64,000 nucleotides of DNA, from positions 5,952,037-6,016,036 of the forward strand of contig NZ_JACHMM010000001.1 in assembly GCF_014204975.1 (NCBI RefSeq), in the 5' to 3' direction. The notes beneath the pieces are model-generated. The model saw only the letters and a program-made list of their open reading frames with translations, did not search any database and was not told the DNA's origin. Positions 1-13,242 of the stretch are shown one piece after another. Position 1 is the stretch's first letter. Every line of letters begins with the position of its first letter. The position numbers and the translations under genes are program-made. The DNA comes from Jiangella mangrovi. GTDB taxonomy: Bacteria > Actinomycetota > Actinomycetes > Jiangellales > Jiangellaceae.

Positions 1-110
1 AACGGCTTCAGCGCCGACGTCACCATGACGTACAGCGGGATCAGCGTGAACAGCGCCAGCGGGACCAGCACCACCCACCGGAAGATCCGGAACGACAACT
101 GCTCACGCAT
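1..110 (-). CDS. Sugar ABC transporter permease, MalG type (5' end only)
   Basis: Only the first 36 codons lie in the window; the gene runs off the left edge. The ATG at 110 opens a peptide with a short basic head (MREQLSFRIFRW) and then a hydrophobic first membrane segment ending in a VMVTSALKP-like stretch, which is typical of MalG-type inner-membrane permeases. The start overlaps the end of the upstream permease by 8 bases (ATGCGTGA), so translation is probably coupled. It is the expected second permease of the importer whose other parts lie at 103-2510. The substrate cannot be told from this piece. Confidence 0.75.
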   Translation of the reverse strand, partial: MREQLSFRIFRWVVLVPLALFTLIPLYVMVTSALKP

Positions 111-1188
111 CGCGGCGCACCTTCCTGTTCCACAGCGCCCACACGCCGGCCACCACGACGAGGAACAACATGAGCAGCACGGACATCGCCGAGCCCAGCC
201 CGAAGTTCCACTGGATGAACGAGTTGGTGTAGATGTGCACGGTCAGCAGGTTCGCGGAGTCCGGCGGCACGTCCCCGAAGAGCACGAACGGGGTGTTGAA
301 CTCGCGGAACGTCCACAGGAACAGCAGCAGGAGCAGCACCGAGTTGACCGGGCGCATCATGCCGAGCGTGATGTAGCGGGTCTGCTGCCAGATGCCGGCG
401 CCGTCGATGGAGGCCGCCTGGTACACGTCGTCGGGGATCGCCTGCATGCCGGCCATGGTCATGAGGAACGCGAACGGCCACTGCTGCCAGATCGAGACGA
501 TGACCACGGACAGGAACGCGTTGCCACCGATCAGCCAGAACGGCGGATTGTCGACCACCCCGAGCGTGTTCACCAGGAACTCGTTGAGCAGGCCGTTGTC
601 GCGCTGGAGGATGAACTTCCAGGTGATGATGCCCGCGTACGCCGGCAGCGCGTACGGCACCAGGAACAGCGTGCGCAGGGCGCCGCGGCCGCGCATGTAC
701 TTCTGCAGCACCAGCGACGCGCTCATGCCGAAGACGAACGAGATGCCGACCACCAGGATCGTGAACACCAGCGTGATGCCGAACGACTGCAGCAGCTGCC
801 GGCCCAGCGGGTTGTCGAAGTCCAGCGCGACGGCGTAGTTGCCGAAGCCGGCGAACGGCGCGGCGCCCCAGTTGGTGATGAAGAACTGCGTCAGCCGGAT
901 GAAGCTCATCCAGATGCCGACGCCCATGGGGACCACGTGGATCAGCAGCTCGAGCAGGATGGCGGGCAGGATCAGCAGGTACGGCGTGATGCGCGCCCAG
1001 CTCCACCGCCCGTCCGGGCCGCGCAGCCGCCGGGCCACCCACGACCCGGAGCCGCGGCGGCCGTCGCCACCGTTGCCGACGCCGCTCCGGCGGCCCGCGT
1101 CGGTACGCGGGCCGCCGGGCGTTGCCGGGGCACCGGCCGACGGGATGCCCCCCGCCGGCCGGGCCTCGCTCGTCCGGGCCTCGGTCAA
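103..1188 (-). CDS. Sugar ABC transporter permease, MalF type
   Basis: This 361-residue inner-membrane permease would form the channel of a carbohydrate importer with the MalG-type protein at the left edge. A long charged, low-complexity head (about 75 residues) precedes the first membrane helix (ITPYLLILPAILLELL). Six helices follow, with the EAA-type loop near the end of the domain (DDVYQAASIDGAGIWQQ), which contacts the ATPase. I chose the TTG at 1188 because it overlaps the stop of the binding-protein gene (TTGA) and so allows coupling. A GTG just before VARRLRGPDG is an alternative that would remove most of the head. No ATPase gene is visible; such systems often share a MsiK-like ATPase encoded elsewhere. 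Confidence 0.85.
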   Translation of the reverse strand: MTEARTSEARPAGGIPSAGAPATPGGPRTDAGRRSGVGNGGDGRRGSGSWVARRLRGPDGRWSWARITPYLLILPAILLELLIHVVPMGVGIWMSFIRLTQFFITNWGAAPFAGFGNYAVALDFDNPLGRQLLQSFGITLVFTILVVGISFVFGMSASLVLQKYMRGRGALRTLFLVPYALPAYAGIITWKFILQRDNGLLNEFLVNTLGVVDNPPFWLIGGNAFLSVVIVSIWQQWPFAFLMTMAGMQAIPDDVYQAASIDGAGIWQQTRYITLGMMRPVNSVLLLLLFLWTFREFNTPFVLFGDVPPDSANLLTVHIYTNSFIQWNFGLGSAMSVLLMLFLVVVAGVWALWNRKVRRDA

Positions 1189-2510
1189 GACGTCGCGCCC
1201 ATCTTCTGCTGCGCCTCGTCGAGGGCCGCGCGCACGTCGTCCTCGCTGACCGTGCCGCCCGACGCCGCCTTGGCGATCAGGGACACGACCGCCTCGCCGA
1301 CGTTGGCCTGGAACGCCTGGATCTCCGGCACCAGCGGCAGCGGCTTCGCGTAGTCGGCGACGATGGTCGCCCACGTCTCGAGCTGGTCCGGCTCGGCCTC
1401 GAAGGTCGGCTGCAGGCCCTCGATGACCGGCAGCGACGTGTACGCCTCGTTCAGGATCTGCTGCTCCTCGTCGCTGGTCATGAACTCCACGAACTGCAGG
1501 GCGGCGTCGAGGTTGTCGGTGTTCTCGAAGATCGAGATGTTCGTGCCGGCGACGAAGCTGCCGATCTGGTCGCCGCCCTGGGGCGACGGGATCGGGACGA
1601 TGCCGTACTGGTCCGGCGTCATGCCGTTCTCGCGCAGCACGTTCATCGACGCCGTCTGCGCCATGAGCATCGCGGCGTTGCCCTGGGCGAACTCGCCGGC
1701 CGCCTGCGGGCCCTCGGTGAACTGCGCGACGCTCGGGTTGACCACGTGGTACTCGCTGAGCAGGTCGACGTAGCGCTTGACGCCGGCGACCATGCCGTCG
1801 GACGTGAAGGTCGGCTTGCCGTCGTCGTCGAACGCCGAGCCGCCGTCCTGCTCGCTGAGGATGAAGGCCATGTGCATGCTCGCGTTGACGACACCACCGG
1901 GCAGGACGATGCCGTAGCGGCCGGCGTCGGCGTCGGTCAGCGCCTGGGCGGCAGACACCAGGTCCTCCCAGGTGGCCGGCGGCTCGAGGCCGGCGTCGGC
2001 GAACTGCTGCTTGTTGTAGTAGAGCGCGTAGACCTGGCTGTAGAGCGGGATCGACGTGGGCGGCTGGCCCTCGGCGCCGGCCGTCCCCAGAGCGGAGTCG
2101 ACGAACCGGTCCTCGCCGCCGAGCTGCTCGAAGTCCTCGTCGCTGAACTCGTGGAACGCGCCGGTCGACTGGAACGTGACGGCGTTGGTGTTGCCGATGT
2201 TGATGACGTCAGGGCCCTGGCCGCTGACGGCGGCGGCCAGCGTGTTGTTGGTGAGATCGGACCACGGCACGACCTCGACGTCGACCTGGATCCCGGTCTG
2301 CTCCTCGAACTTCTCGATCTCGGGAGTCAGGATCTCCATGTCGTTGTCGAGGCTGGCGCCCTGGTTGCTCGCCCAGTAGGTGAGGGTCCCGCCCCCACCG
2401 CCGCCGTCGCCACCGGAGCCTTCCGTCTCGTCACCGCCGCCGCCACACGCGGCGAGAGCGGCGGCCAGCACCAGCGCCGAGGCGCCCGACGTCAGGATTC
2501 GCGTCTTCAT
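1185..2510 (-). CDS. Sugar ABC transporter solute-binding lipoprotein
   Basis: A 441-residue extracellular binding protein (SBP_bac_1, COG1653 type). The start MKTRILTSG opens a signal peptide that ends in a lipobox (LAAALAACGGG), so the mature protein should be lipid-anchored at the Cys. A Gly/Asp/Glu-rich linker follows, then the family pattern: a beta strand with the TYW motif, PDVINIG near residue 90, and GNAAMLM in the C-terminal lobe. The ATG at 2510 has a good ribosome site (AGGGAGA). It is the first gene of a three-gene importer operon whose promoter can be read at 2575-2603. The sugar is unknown. Confidence 0.9.
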   Translation of the reverse strand: MKTRILTSGASALVLAAALAACGGGGDETEGSGGDGGGGGGTLTYWASNQGASLDNDMEILTPEIEKFEEQTGIQVDVEVVPWSDLTNNTLAAAVSGQGPDVINIGNTNAVTFQSTGAFHEFSDEDFEQLGGEDRFVDSALGTAGAEGQPPTSIPLYSQVYALYYNKQQFADAGLEPPATWEDLVSAAQALTDADAGRYGIVLPGGVVNASMHMAFILSEQDGGSAFDDDGKPTFTSDGMVAGVKRYVDLLSEYHVVNPSVAQFTEGPQAAGEFAQGNAAMLMAQTASMNVLRENGMTPDQYGIVPIPSPQGGDQIGSFVAGTNISIFENTDNLDAALQFVEFMTSDEEQQILNEAYTSLPVIEGLQPTFEAEPDQLETWATIVADYAKPLPLVPEIQAFQANVGEAVVSLIAKAASGGTVSEDDVRAALDEAQQKMGATS

Positions 2511-2574
2511 TGAACGTCTCCCTGTGAGGTTCTGTACACGGCAGCCGCAGGAACGCGCCCCGTCGAATGTCGCC

Positions 2575-2620
2575 ATTGAAGTCCTCGTCGAGGTTGGTGT
2601 CAAGATAACATCTTCTGTTA
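2575..2620 (-). promoter_or_regulatory. Putative promoter with an upstream inverted repeat, sugar importer operon
   Basis: On the minus strand a perfect TTGACA (2603-2598) is followed after 17 bases by TTCAAT (2580-2575, 4 of 6 to the consensus), about 65 bases upstream of the binding-protein ATG. Immediately upstream lies a perfect inverted repeat TAACA-N5-TGTTA (2606-2620) in a locally AT-rich patch that stands out in this GC-rich DNA. I infer an operator for a sugar-responsive repressor or activator; the regulator itself is not in the window. Nothing else is recognisable between 2621 and 2763. Confidence 0.5.
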
Positions 2621-2763
2621 ATTCAGCACCGTCTCATGTGTCGACTCCATCACCGTAGCGCTGAAACGTCCCAGCAGGGCGCCGCGTGTTCGATTCGAGA
2701 CCGAAATGAGGGAATCCGCACACTTGGGGTGCGGCGAGGGTGCAGCGAGGGCGCTGCCGCGGC

Positions 2764-3978
2764 TCAGAGCCGGTCGCGGACGAGGTCCCAGACGACGTGG
2801 GCGAGCGCGGACTTGGGGCCGTTCTCGACGGCGACGGAGCCGCCGTCGGCGCTCAGGATGACGGCGGCGTTGTCCTCGGACTCGAAGCCGCGGTCGGCGC
2901 CCACCTCGTTGACCACCAGCAGGTCGCAGCCCTTGGAGGCCAGCTTGGCCCGGCCGTGGTCGAGGACGCTGCCGGAGGCGTCGCCGGTCTCGGCGGCGAA
3001 CCCGACCACCACCTGCGCGGGGCTGGGCCGGTGCGCGGCCAGGTGGGCCAGGATGTCGGCGGTGCGTTCCAGCTCGATGACCGGCGACGAGCCGTCGGCC
3101 GACTTCTTGATCTTCGTGTCGGTGTACGCGGCCGGCCGGAAGTCGGCGACGGCGGCGGCCATGACCACGGCGTCGGCGTCGGCCGCCGCGGCCACCATGG
3201 CGTCGAAGAGCTGCGCGGCCGACCCGACGCGGACGAGGTCGACGCCGGCGGGGTCGGGCAGCGCCACGTTGGCCGCGACCAGCGTGACCCGGGCGCCGCG
3301 CGCGGCCGCGGCCCGGGCCAGCGCGTAGCCCTGCCGCCCGGACGAGCGGTTGCCCAGGAACCGGACGGGGTCGAGGTGCTCGCGGGTGCCGCCCGCGGAG
3401 ACGACGACGTGCCGGCCGGTGAGGTCCGGTCCGGCGCCGCCGCGGCCCAGCACGTCGGTGACGTAGGCGACGATGTCGGCGGGCTCGGGCAGCCGGCCCT
3501 TGCCGGTGTCGGCGCCGGTGAGCCGGCCCACCGCGGGCTCGACGACGAGCGCGCCGCGCTTGCGCAGCGTCTCGACGTTGGCGACGGTGGCCGGGTGCTC
3601 CCACATCTCGGTGTGCATGGCCGGCACGAAGATGACCGGCCCACGCGCCGTGAGCAGGGTGGACGTCAGGAGGTCGTCGGCCATGCCGGCCACCGCGCGG
3701 GCCATGAGGTCCGCCGTCGCCGGCGCCACCAGCACCAGATCGGCGTGTCGGCCGATGCGCACGTGCGGCACCTCGTGCACGTCGTCGAAGACCTCGGTGT
3801 GCACCGGACGGCCCGACAACGCGGCCCAGGTCGGCTCTCCGACGAAACGGAGGGCCGACCTGGTGGGAACCACGGTGACGCCGTGGCCGGACTCGGTGAG
3901 CCGGCGCAGCACCTCGGCGATCTTGTAGGCGGCGATGCCACCCCCGACGCCGAGGACGATTTCAATCTGCCGGGTCAT
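2764..3978 (-). CDS. coaBC: Phosphopantothenoylcysteine decarboxylase / phosphopantothenate-cysteine ligase
   Basis: The bifunctional coenzyme A enzyme (404 residues, normal length). The N-terminal CoaC flavoprotein half shows LGVGGGIAAYK and a substrate loop PAMHTEMWEHPAT. The C-terminal CoaB half shows VVSAGGTREHLDPVR, the NRSSGRQG loop and AVADFRPA. The loop reads PAMH where E. coli has PAMN; I believe the His form is common in actinobacteria, so this is not taken as damage. It lies 123 bases after rpoZ with a hairpin between, in the usual actinobacterial order gmk-rpoZ-coaBC. The expected next gene, metK, is absent and a sugar importer follows instead. Confidence 0.95.
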   Translation of the reverse strand: MTRQIEIVLGVGGGIAAYKIAEVLRRLTESGHGVTVVPTRSALRFVGEPTWAALSGRPVHTEVFDDVHEVPHVRIGRHADLVLVAPATADLMARAVAGMADDLLTSTLLTARGPVIFVPAMHTEMWEHPATVANVETLRKRGALVVEPAVGRLTGADTGKGRLPEPADIVAYVTDVLGRGGAGPDLTGRHVVVSAGGTREHLDPVRFLGNRSSGRQGYALARAAAARGARVTLVAANVALPDPAGVDLVRVGSAAQLFDAMVAAAADADAVVMAAAVADFRPAAYTDTKIKKSADGSSPVIELERTADILAHLAAHRPSPAQVVVGFAAETGDASGSVLDHGRAKLASKGCDLLVVNEVGADRGFESEDNAAVILSADGGSVAVENGPKSALAHVVWDLVRDRL

Positions 3979-4015
3979 GCGACGCTTCCGACCTTTCGAA
4001 ATCTCTCAGCGACGG

Positions 4016-4058
4016 ATCGATGGTTGGGAGGACCTCCGGCCCTTCACACACCATCGAT
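4016..4058. terminator. Hairpin between rpoZ and coaBC
   Basis: A 9-bp perfect stem (ATCGATGGT at 4016-4024 with ACCATCGAT at 4050-4058) encloses a second small stem GGAGG-A-CCTCC (4027-4037). No T-run follows on the minus strand. It may be a partial terminator or an RNA-processing site that lowers coaBC expression relative to rpoZ; the role is inferred. Confidence 0.4.
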
Positions 4059-4101
4059 GTCGCCTGACCCGGCGGGTTCCGCCATGTCGCCGGCTACGTC
4101 G

Positions 4102-4443
4102 TCAGCTCTGCTCGGCCGCGGGCTCGTCCGCCTTGGCCGTCGCGGGCGCGACCGGGATCTCGGCGTCGATGTCGTTCGGGTCGATGTGCTCGGCCGTCAG
4201 CAGGCCCGCGTCGATCTCGCGCAGCGCGATGGACAGCGGCTTCTCCTGGACGTGCGTCTCGACGAGCGGGCCGACGTACTCGAGCAGGCCCTCGCCCAGC
4301 TGCGAGTAGTAGGCGTTGATCTGCCGCGCGCGCTTGGCCGCGTAGATGACCAGACCGTACTTGGAGTCGGTCTTGGCCAGCAGGTCGTCGATGGGGGGAT
4401 AGGTGATGCCCTCGGCAACGCCTTGGGTACCGGACACGCTCAT
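4102..4443 (-). CDS. rpoZ: RNA polymerase omega subunit
   Basis: A 113-residue omega subunit that helps assemble RNA polymerase by binding the beta' subunit. The core pattern [32 protein letters not shown] is clear (residues about 15-47) and is followed by the [10 protein letters not shown] region typical of omega. The C-terminus is an acidic, Ala-rich tail, as in other actinobacteria. The ATG at 4443 overlaps the gmk stop (ATGA), so the two are translationally coupled. Longer readings in this frame run into gmk and are not real. Confidence 0.95.
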   Translation of the reverse strand: MSVSGTQGVAEGITYPPIDDLLAKTDSKYGLVIYAAKRARQINAYYSQLGEGLLEYVGPLVETHVQEKPLSIALREIDAGLLTAEHIDPNDIDAEIPVAPATAKADEPAAEQS

Positions 4444-5042
4444 GCCTCCGGGCTTGTCAAGTGGGGTGTACGCATCAAGGCTACCAACTCTTCGCAAACC
4501 GTCTCGACGTCCGTGTTGACGAGCGTGACGTCGAACTCGGCCTCCGATGCCAGCTCCTCGCGGGCCGTGGCCAGGCGCCGGTCGCGCTCGGCCTCGGTCT
4601 CGGTGCCGCGCCCGATGAGCCGGCGGACCAGCTCGTCCCAGCTCGGCGGTGCGAGGAACACGAACAGCGCGTCGTGGATGGTCTCCCTGACCTGCCGCGC
4701 ACCCTGCAGGTCGATCTCGAGCAGCACCGAGTGACCGTTGCCGAGCGCACGCTCGACCGGCCCCCGCGGCGTGCCGTACTTCGCCCGCTTGTGGACCACG
4801 GCCCACTCGAGGAACTCGCCCTGCTCGATCATCTTGTCGAACGTGGCGTCGTCGACGAAGTGGTAGTGCTCACCGTCGATCTCGCGCGGCCGCGGCGGCC
4901 GGGTGGTCGTGGACACCGAGATCCACAACTCCGGGTGGGCGGCGCGCAGCTTCTTGACGACGGTCGTCTTTCCGACCGCAGTCGGCCCCGACAGGACGAT
5001 GACCCGCGGGGCCGACTGCGGATGGGACGCGTGCAGGCTCAA
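4440..5042 (-). CDS. gmk: Guanylate kinase
   Basis: A 200-residue cytosolic enzyme that converts GMP to GDP with ATP. The P-loop [10 protein letters not shown] lies near residue 20, followed by the GMP-binding segment with [19 protein letters not shown], and [12 protein letters not shown] in the nucleotide-binding core. The start used is a TTG at 5042 that overlaps the mihF stop (TTGA); no ATG lies between it and the P-loop, so it is the most reasonable start. It sits between mihF and rpoZ with 4-base overlaps on both sides, the usual actinobacterial arrangement. Confidence 0.93.
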   Translation of the reverse strand: MSLHASHPQSAPRVIVLSGPTAVGKTTVVKKLRAAHPELWISVSTTTRPPRPREIDGEHYHFVDDATFDKMIEQGEFLEWAVVHKRAKYGTPRGPVERALGNGHSVLLEIDLQGARQVRETIHDALFVFLAPPSWDELVRRLIGRGTETEAERDRRLATAREELASEAEFDVTLVNTDVETVCEELVALMRTPHLTSPEA

Positions 5043-5353
5043 CCGCCGAAACGCTCGATCAGCGCCGCCGACTGGTTGGCGCCCAGGCCACGCACGCGAC
5101 GGGTCTCGGCGATGCCGATCTCCTCCATGATCTGCTTGGCGCGGACCTTACCGACGCCGGGCATCGACTCGAGGAGGGCGGAAACCTTCATCTTGCCGAT
5201 GACCTCATTCTTCTCGCCTTCCTTGAGCACGTCACCGAGACGGGCTCCAGCGTTCTTCAGGCGGTTCTTGACCTCCGCACGCTCCCGGCGAGCTTCGGCA
5301 GCCTTCTCGAGAGCGGCCGCGCGCTGTTCGGGAGTCAGGTTAGGGAGCGCCAC
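5039..5353 (-). CDS. mihF: Integration host factor, actinobacterial type
   Basis: A 104-residue nucleoid-associated protein of the mIHF family, a DNA-bending protein found in actinobacteria and unrelated to HU-type IHF. After [18 protein letters not shown] comes a long basic helix ([22 protein letters not shown]) and then a helix-two-turn-helix motif with [17 protein letters not shown]. The GTG at 5353 follows a good ribosome site (AGAGGTGA) and gives the family length. Its leader holds a likely promoter at 5426-5455, so mihF-gmk-rpoZ may be expressed independently of the pyr genes. Confidence 0.93.
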   Translation of the reverse strand: MALPNLTPEQRAAALEKAAEARRERAEVKNRLKNAGARLGDVLKEGEKNEVIGKMKVSALLESMPGVGKVRAKQIMEEIGIAETRRVRGLGANQSAALIERFGG

Positions 5354-5425
5354 GAGCGGGTCACCTCTGTTGTGTCGTTGTGTGGATGTGGGTCCGACCA
5401 CCGTGAACGATGGCCTTGTTTTAGG

Positions 5426-5455
5426 AACCTAGCGAGTGAAGCACCAGGTCAGCAA
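5426..5455 (-). promoter_or_regulatory. Putative promoter for mihF-gmk-rpoZ-coaBC
   Basis: On the minus strand TTGCTG (5455-5450) and TAGGTT (5431-5426) are separated by 18 bases, in a locally AT-richer gap between pyrF and mihF. The fit to the sigma-70-type consensus is moderate. It implies a leader of roughly 65 bases before the mihF GTG. Confidence 0.4.
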
Positions 5456-5538
5456 CGCAATCCACCGTACCTGTCCATATGAATCCGCGGTGCAAGGTCC
5501 CCCGCGTGTCGCGCCGGAAGTCGCGGGATCGACGCCGG

Positions 5539-6399
5539 TCAGGCTCCTGCCGAGGCACGAATCAGCAGGTCACGGACGTCGTCGATGGTTCGGCGGGCGG
5601 CTCGGCGAAGCGCTTCGGGGTCCGGCCCGGCGCCCAGGACCTCGCGGGACGCGGACGGTACCACCTGCGCCAATGCCGGCCCGAACACCGTCGCGAGGTC
5701 CTCGACGGTGGCGCCCTGGGCCCCGATGCCGGGCGCCAGCAGCGGCCCGCCGACGGCCAGATCCTCGCCGTTCCCGCCGGTCGTGGCCCCGACGACGACC
5801 CCGACGCTGCCGAGCGGGTCGCCGTCGGCCAGGGCGGCGGCGTTGGCGGCCCGGACGTGGCCGAGCATGGTCCCGGCGACGGTGCGGCCGTCGGGGCGGA
5901 CGGCGTGCTGCACCTCGGGGCCCTCGGGGTTGGACGTCAGCGCGAGCACGAAGACGCCGTTGCCGTGCGCCAGCGCGGTGTCGAGCACCGGACGCAGCGA
6001 CTCGAAGCCCAGGTACGGCGAGACGGTGACCGCGTCGGCGCACAGCGGCGAGGCGGGGTCGCAGTAGGCGTCGGCGTAGGCCTGCATGGTCGAGCCGATG
6101 TCGCCGCGCTTGACGTCGAGCAGCACCAGCGCGCCGACCGCCCGGGCGTCGGCGATGACCCGCTCGAGCACCGCGACGCCGCGCGACCCGTGCCGCTCGA
6201 AGAACGCCGACTGCGGCTTGAGCAGCGCGACGGTGTCGCCGAGCGCCTCCACGGCCGTGCGCGAGAACCGCTCTAACCCGGCGGCATCGTCGTCGAGCCC
6301 CCAGGCCGCCAGCAGGCCCGGGTGCGGGTCGACGCCGGCGCAGAACGGCCCGCGCTCCCCCATGGCCGCGTGCAGCCGCCGCCCGAACGTCTGGGTCAC
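5539..6399 (-). CDS. pyrF: Orotidine 5'-phosphate decarboxylase
   Basis: The last step of UMP synthesis: OMP to UMP plus CO2. The 286-residue length and layout are those of the longer type-2 (actinobacterial) enzymes. The catalytic Lys-Asp segment is LLDVKRGDIGST (about residues 93-104); CAGVDPHP near the start and LAPGIGAQG near the end contact the phosphate. The GTG at 6399 has a strong ribosome site (GAGGAGGA) and begins 9 bases after the pyrD stop. It is the last pyrimidine gene before mihF. Confidence 0.95.
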   Translation of the reverse strand: MTQTFGRRLHAAMGERGPFCAGVDPHPGLLAAWGLDDDAAGLERFSRTAVEALGDTVALLKPQSAFFERHGSRGVAVLERVIADARAVGALVLLDVKRGDIGSTMQAYADAYCDPASPLCADAVTVSPYLGFESLRPVLDTALAHGNGVFVLALTSNPEGPEVQHAVRPDGRTVAGTMLGHVRAANAAALADGDPLGSVGVVVGATTGGNGEDLAVGGPLLAPGIGAQGATVEDLATVFGPALAQVVPSASREVLGAGPDPEALRRAARRTIDDVRDLLIRASAGA

Positions 6400-6408
6400 G
6401 GGTCCTCC

Positions 6409-10774
<4,366 letters not shown>

Positions 10775-10775
<1 letters not shown>

Positions 10776-11929
10776 CAGGCCTCCTTCTGGGGCTGCGAGG
10801 CCGCAGCTGCCGCCGTCATGACGTCGGTGAACCGGTCGAACAGGTAGGCGGCGTCGTGCGGGCCGGCCGCGGCCTCCGGGTGGTACTGGACGGAGAAGCC
10901 CTTGAGCCGGCCGTCGCCGCCGCGCAGGGCCAGGCCCTCGACGACGTCGTCGTTGAGGCAGACGTGGCTGACCTCGGCGGTGCCGTACGGCGTCTCCGTC
11001 GTCCCGTCGAGCGGGGCGTCGACCGCGAAGCCATGGTTGTGCGCCGTCACCTCGACCTTGCCGGTGCCGCGGTCCTGGACCGGCTGGTTGATGCCGCGGT
11101 GGCCGTAGCCGAGCTTGTAGGTGCCGAAGCCGAGCGCGCGGCCGAACACCTGGTTGCCGAAGCAGATGCCGAAGAACGGCAGGTCGCGCTCGAGCGCCTG
11201 CTGGACGACGTGCATCGGGCCGTCGGCCGTCGCGGGGTCGCCCGGGCCGTTGGACAGGAACAGGCCGTCGGGCTCGTGCGCGAGGACGTCGTCGATGCTC
11301 GCCGTGGCGGGGAGCACGTGCACCTCGATGCCGCGCTCGGCCATGCGCCGCGGCGTCATGGTCTTGATGCCGAGGTCGAGGGCGACGACGGTGAACCGCC
11401 GCTCGCCGTCGGCCGGCACGACGTAGGGCTCCTGGGTGCTGACCTCGGCCGCGAGGTCGGCGCCGAGCATCTCGGGGCTGTCGAGCACCCGCTGCCGCAG
11501 CGCGTCGGGGTCGGTCTCGACGGTGGAGATGCCGACCCGCATGGCGCCGCGTTCGCGCAGGTGACGGGTGAGCGCGCGGGTGTCGATGCCGCTGATGCCG
11601 ACGACGCCCTGGGCGGCGAGCTCCTCGTCGAGGCTGCGCTCGCTGCGCCACGACGACGCGCGGCGGGCGGGGTCGCGGACCACGTAGCCGGCGACCCAGA
11701 TGCGGCCGGACTCGGGGTCGTCGTCGTTGACCCCGGTGTTGCCGATGTGCGGCGCCGTCTGCACCACGACCTGGCGGTGGTAGGACGGGTCGGTGAGCGT
11801 CTCCTGGTAGCCGGTCATGCCGGTGGAGAAGACGGCCTCGCCGAACGTCTCGCCGTCGGCGCCGTAGGCATGGCCGCGGAAGGCCCGGCCGTCCTCGAGC
11901 ACGAGCAGCGCCGGTGCGCGGGTCGTCAT
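10775..11929 (-). CDS. carA: Carbamoyl-phosphate synthase, small (glutaminase) subunit
   Basis: A 384-residue class I glutamine amidotransferase that supplies ammonia to CarB. The N-terminal CPSase domain ([22 protein letters not shown]) precedes the amidotransferase domain. The nucleophile elbow reads FFGICFGNQ (Cys) where many enzymes have GICLGHQ, and the His-Glu pair is in YHPEA. The ATG at 11929 overlaps the pyrC stop (ATGA). It sits between pyrC and carB, as in other actinobacterial pyr operons. Confidence 0.96.
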
Positions 11930-13242
11930 GCGTGTCCCCCTGTGGTTCCTGCGGTGATCGAGTGCGTGGGCCGGCCGCGCAGGAACGTCGCGACGACGGT
12001 CCCCGGCAGCTTCATGCCCTCGTACGGCGTGTTCCGCGACAGCGACGCTGACGTCGACGGGTCGATGGTGGTCGTGGTGCTGGGGTCGACCAGGGTGAGG
12101 TTGGCCGGCTCGCCGGCGGCGACGGGGCGCCCGTGCGGGACGTCGCCGGTGTCGCAGCGGCCGATGCGGGCCGGCGCGAACGAGAGGCGGTCGGCGACCC
12201 CGGCCCAGTCGAGCAGCCCGGTGTCGACCATGGTGTGCTGCACGACCGACAGCGCGGTCTCGAGGCCGAGCATGCCGAACGCGGCGGCGTCCCACTCGCA
12301 GTCCTTGGCCTCGACCGGGTGCGGTGCGTGGTCGGTGGCGACGATGTCGATGGTGCCGTCGGCCAGCGCCTCGCGCAGCGCCGCGACGTCCTCGGCGGTG
12401 CGCAGCGGCGGGTTGACCTTGTAGCGCGGGTCGTAGCCGGCCACCAGCTCGTCGGTGAGCAGCAGGTGGTGCGGCGTGACCTCGGCCGTCACCGGCAGCC
12501 CGCGCTCCTTGGCCAGCCGGACGATCTCGACCGAGCCCTTCGTGGACAGGTGGCAGATGTGCACCCGCGAGCCGACGTGCGCGGCCAGCAGGACGTCGCG
12601 GGCGACGATCGCCTCCTCGGCGACGCACGGCCAGCCGCGCAGCCCGAGGCGGCCGGACAGCTCGCCCTCGTTCATCTGGGCGCCCTCGGTGAGCCTCGGC
12701 TCCTGGGCGTGCTGGGCGATGACGCCGTCGAACGCCTTGACGTACTCGAGCGCGCGGCGCATGAGCTGGGCGTCGTGGACGCACAGGCCGTCGTCGGAGA
12801 AGACCCGCACGCCCGCGGCGGACTCGGCCATGGCGCCGAGCTCGGCCAGCCGCTCGCCCTTCAGCCCGATGGTGACGGCGCCGACCGGGCGCACGTCGGC
12901 GTGCCCGGCCTCGCGCCCGAGCCGCCACACCTGTTCGACGACGCCGGCGGTGTCGGCGACGGGGTCGGTGTTGGCCATGGCGTGGACGGCGGTGAACCCG
13001 CCCCGAGCGGCCGCCTTCGTGCCGGTCTCGACGGTCTCGGCGTCCTCGCGGCCGGGCTCGCGCAGGTGGGTGTGCAGGTCGACGAGGCCGGGCAGGGCGA
13101 TGAGGCCGGTGGCGTCGACGCTGCTGTGCTCCCCCTCGGGACGTAACCCGGCGCCCAGGGCGACGATGACGCCGTCGTCGATGAGGATGTCCTGCGGGTC
13201 GCCGCCGAGGACGCGCGCGTTCTGGATCAGGATCGGGGTCAC
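11926..13242 (-). CDS. pyrC: Dihydroorotase
   Basis: A 438-residue zinc amidohydrolase that closes carbamoyl-aspartate to dihydroorotate. The metal-binding signature [10 protein letters not shown] is present near residue 60, with further ligands in VIAQHAQEP and HICHLS, and ATDHAPHP near residue 310 for the catalytic Asp. This is the class I (PyrC/AllB-like) type common in Gram-positive bacteria. The GTG at 13242 overlaps the pyrB stop by 4 bases. Placement directly after pyrB, as in other actinobacteria, argues for dihydroorotase rather than allantoinase. Confidence 0.95.
   Translation of the reverse strand: MTPILIQNARVLGGDPQDILIDDGVIVALGAGLRPEGEHSSVDATGLIALPGLVDLHTHLREPGREDAETVETGTKAAARGGFTAVHAMANTDPVADTAGVVEQVWRLGREAGHADVRPVGAVTIGLKGERLAELGAMAESAAGVRVFSDDGLCVHDAQLMRRALEYVKAFDGVIAQHAQEPRLTEGAQMNEGELSGRLGLRGWPCVAEEAIVARDVLLAAHVGSRVHICHLSTKGSVEIVRLAKERGLPVTAEVTPHHLLLTDELVAGYDPRYKVNPPLRTAEDVAALREALADGTIDIVATDHAPHPVEAKDCEWDAAAFGMLGLETALSVVQHTMVDTGLLDWAGVADRLSFAPARIGRCDTGDVPHGRPVAAGEPANLTLVDPSTTTTIDPSTSASLSRNTPYEGMKLPGTVVATFLRGRPTHSITAGTTGGHA

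Noticed and set aside
1122-2513. Long plus-strand open frames over minus-strand genes (for example here, and at 7431-9269, 9309-10847, 39576-41555, 48931-51921)
   Set aside because: They are opposite-strand shadows of strongly supported genes; the products are low-complexity Arg, Gly, Ala, Val and Asp runs with no domain, caused by high GC at third positions.
3549-3620. Inactive CoaC because the substrate loop reads PAMH instead of PAMN
   Set aside because: All other CoaBC motifs are intact, the gene is essential in context, and I believe the His form is usual in actinobacteria.
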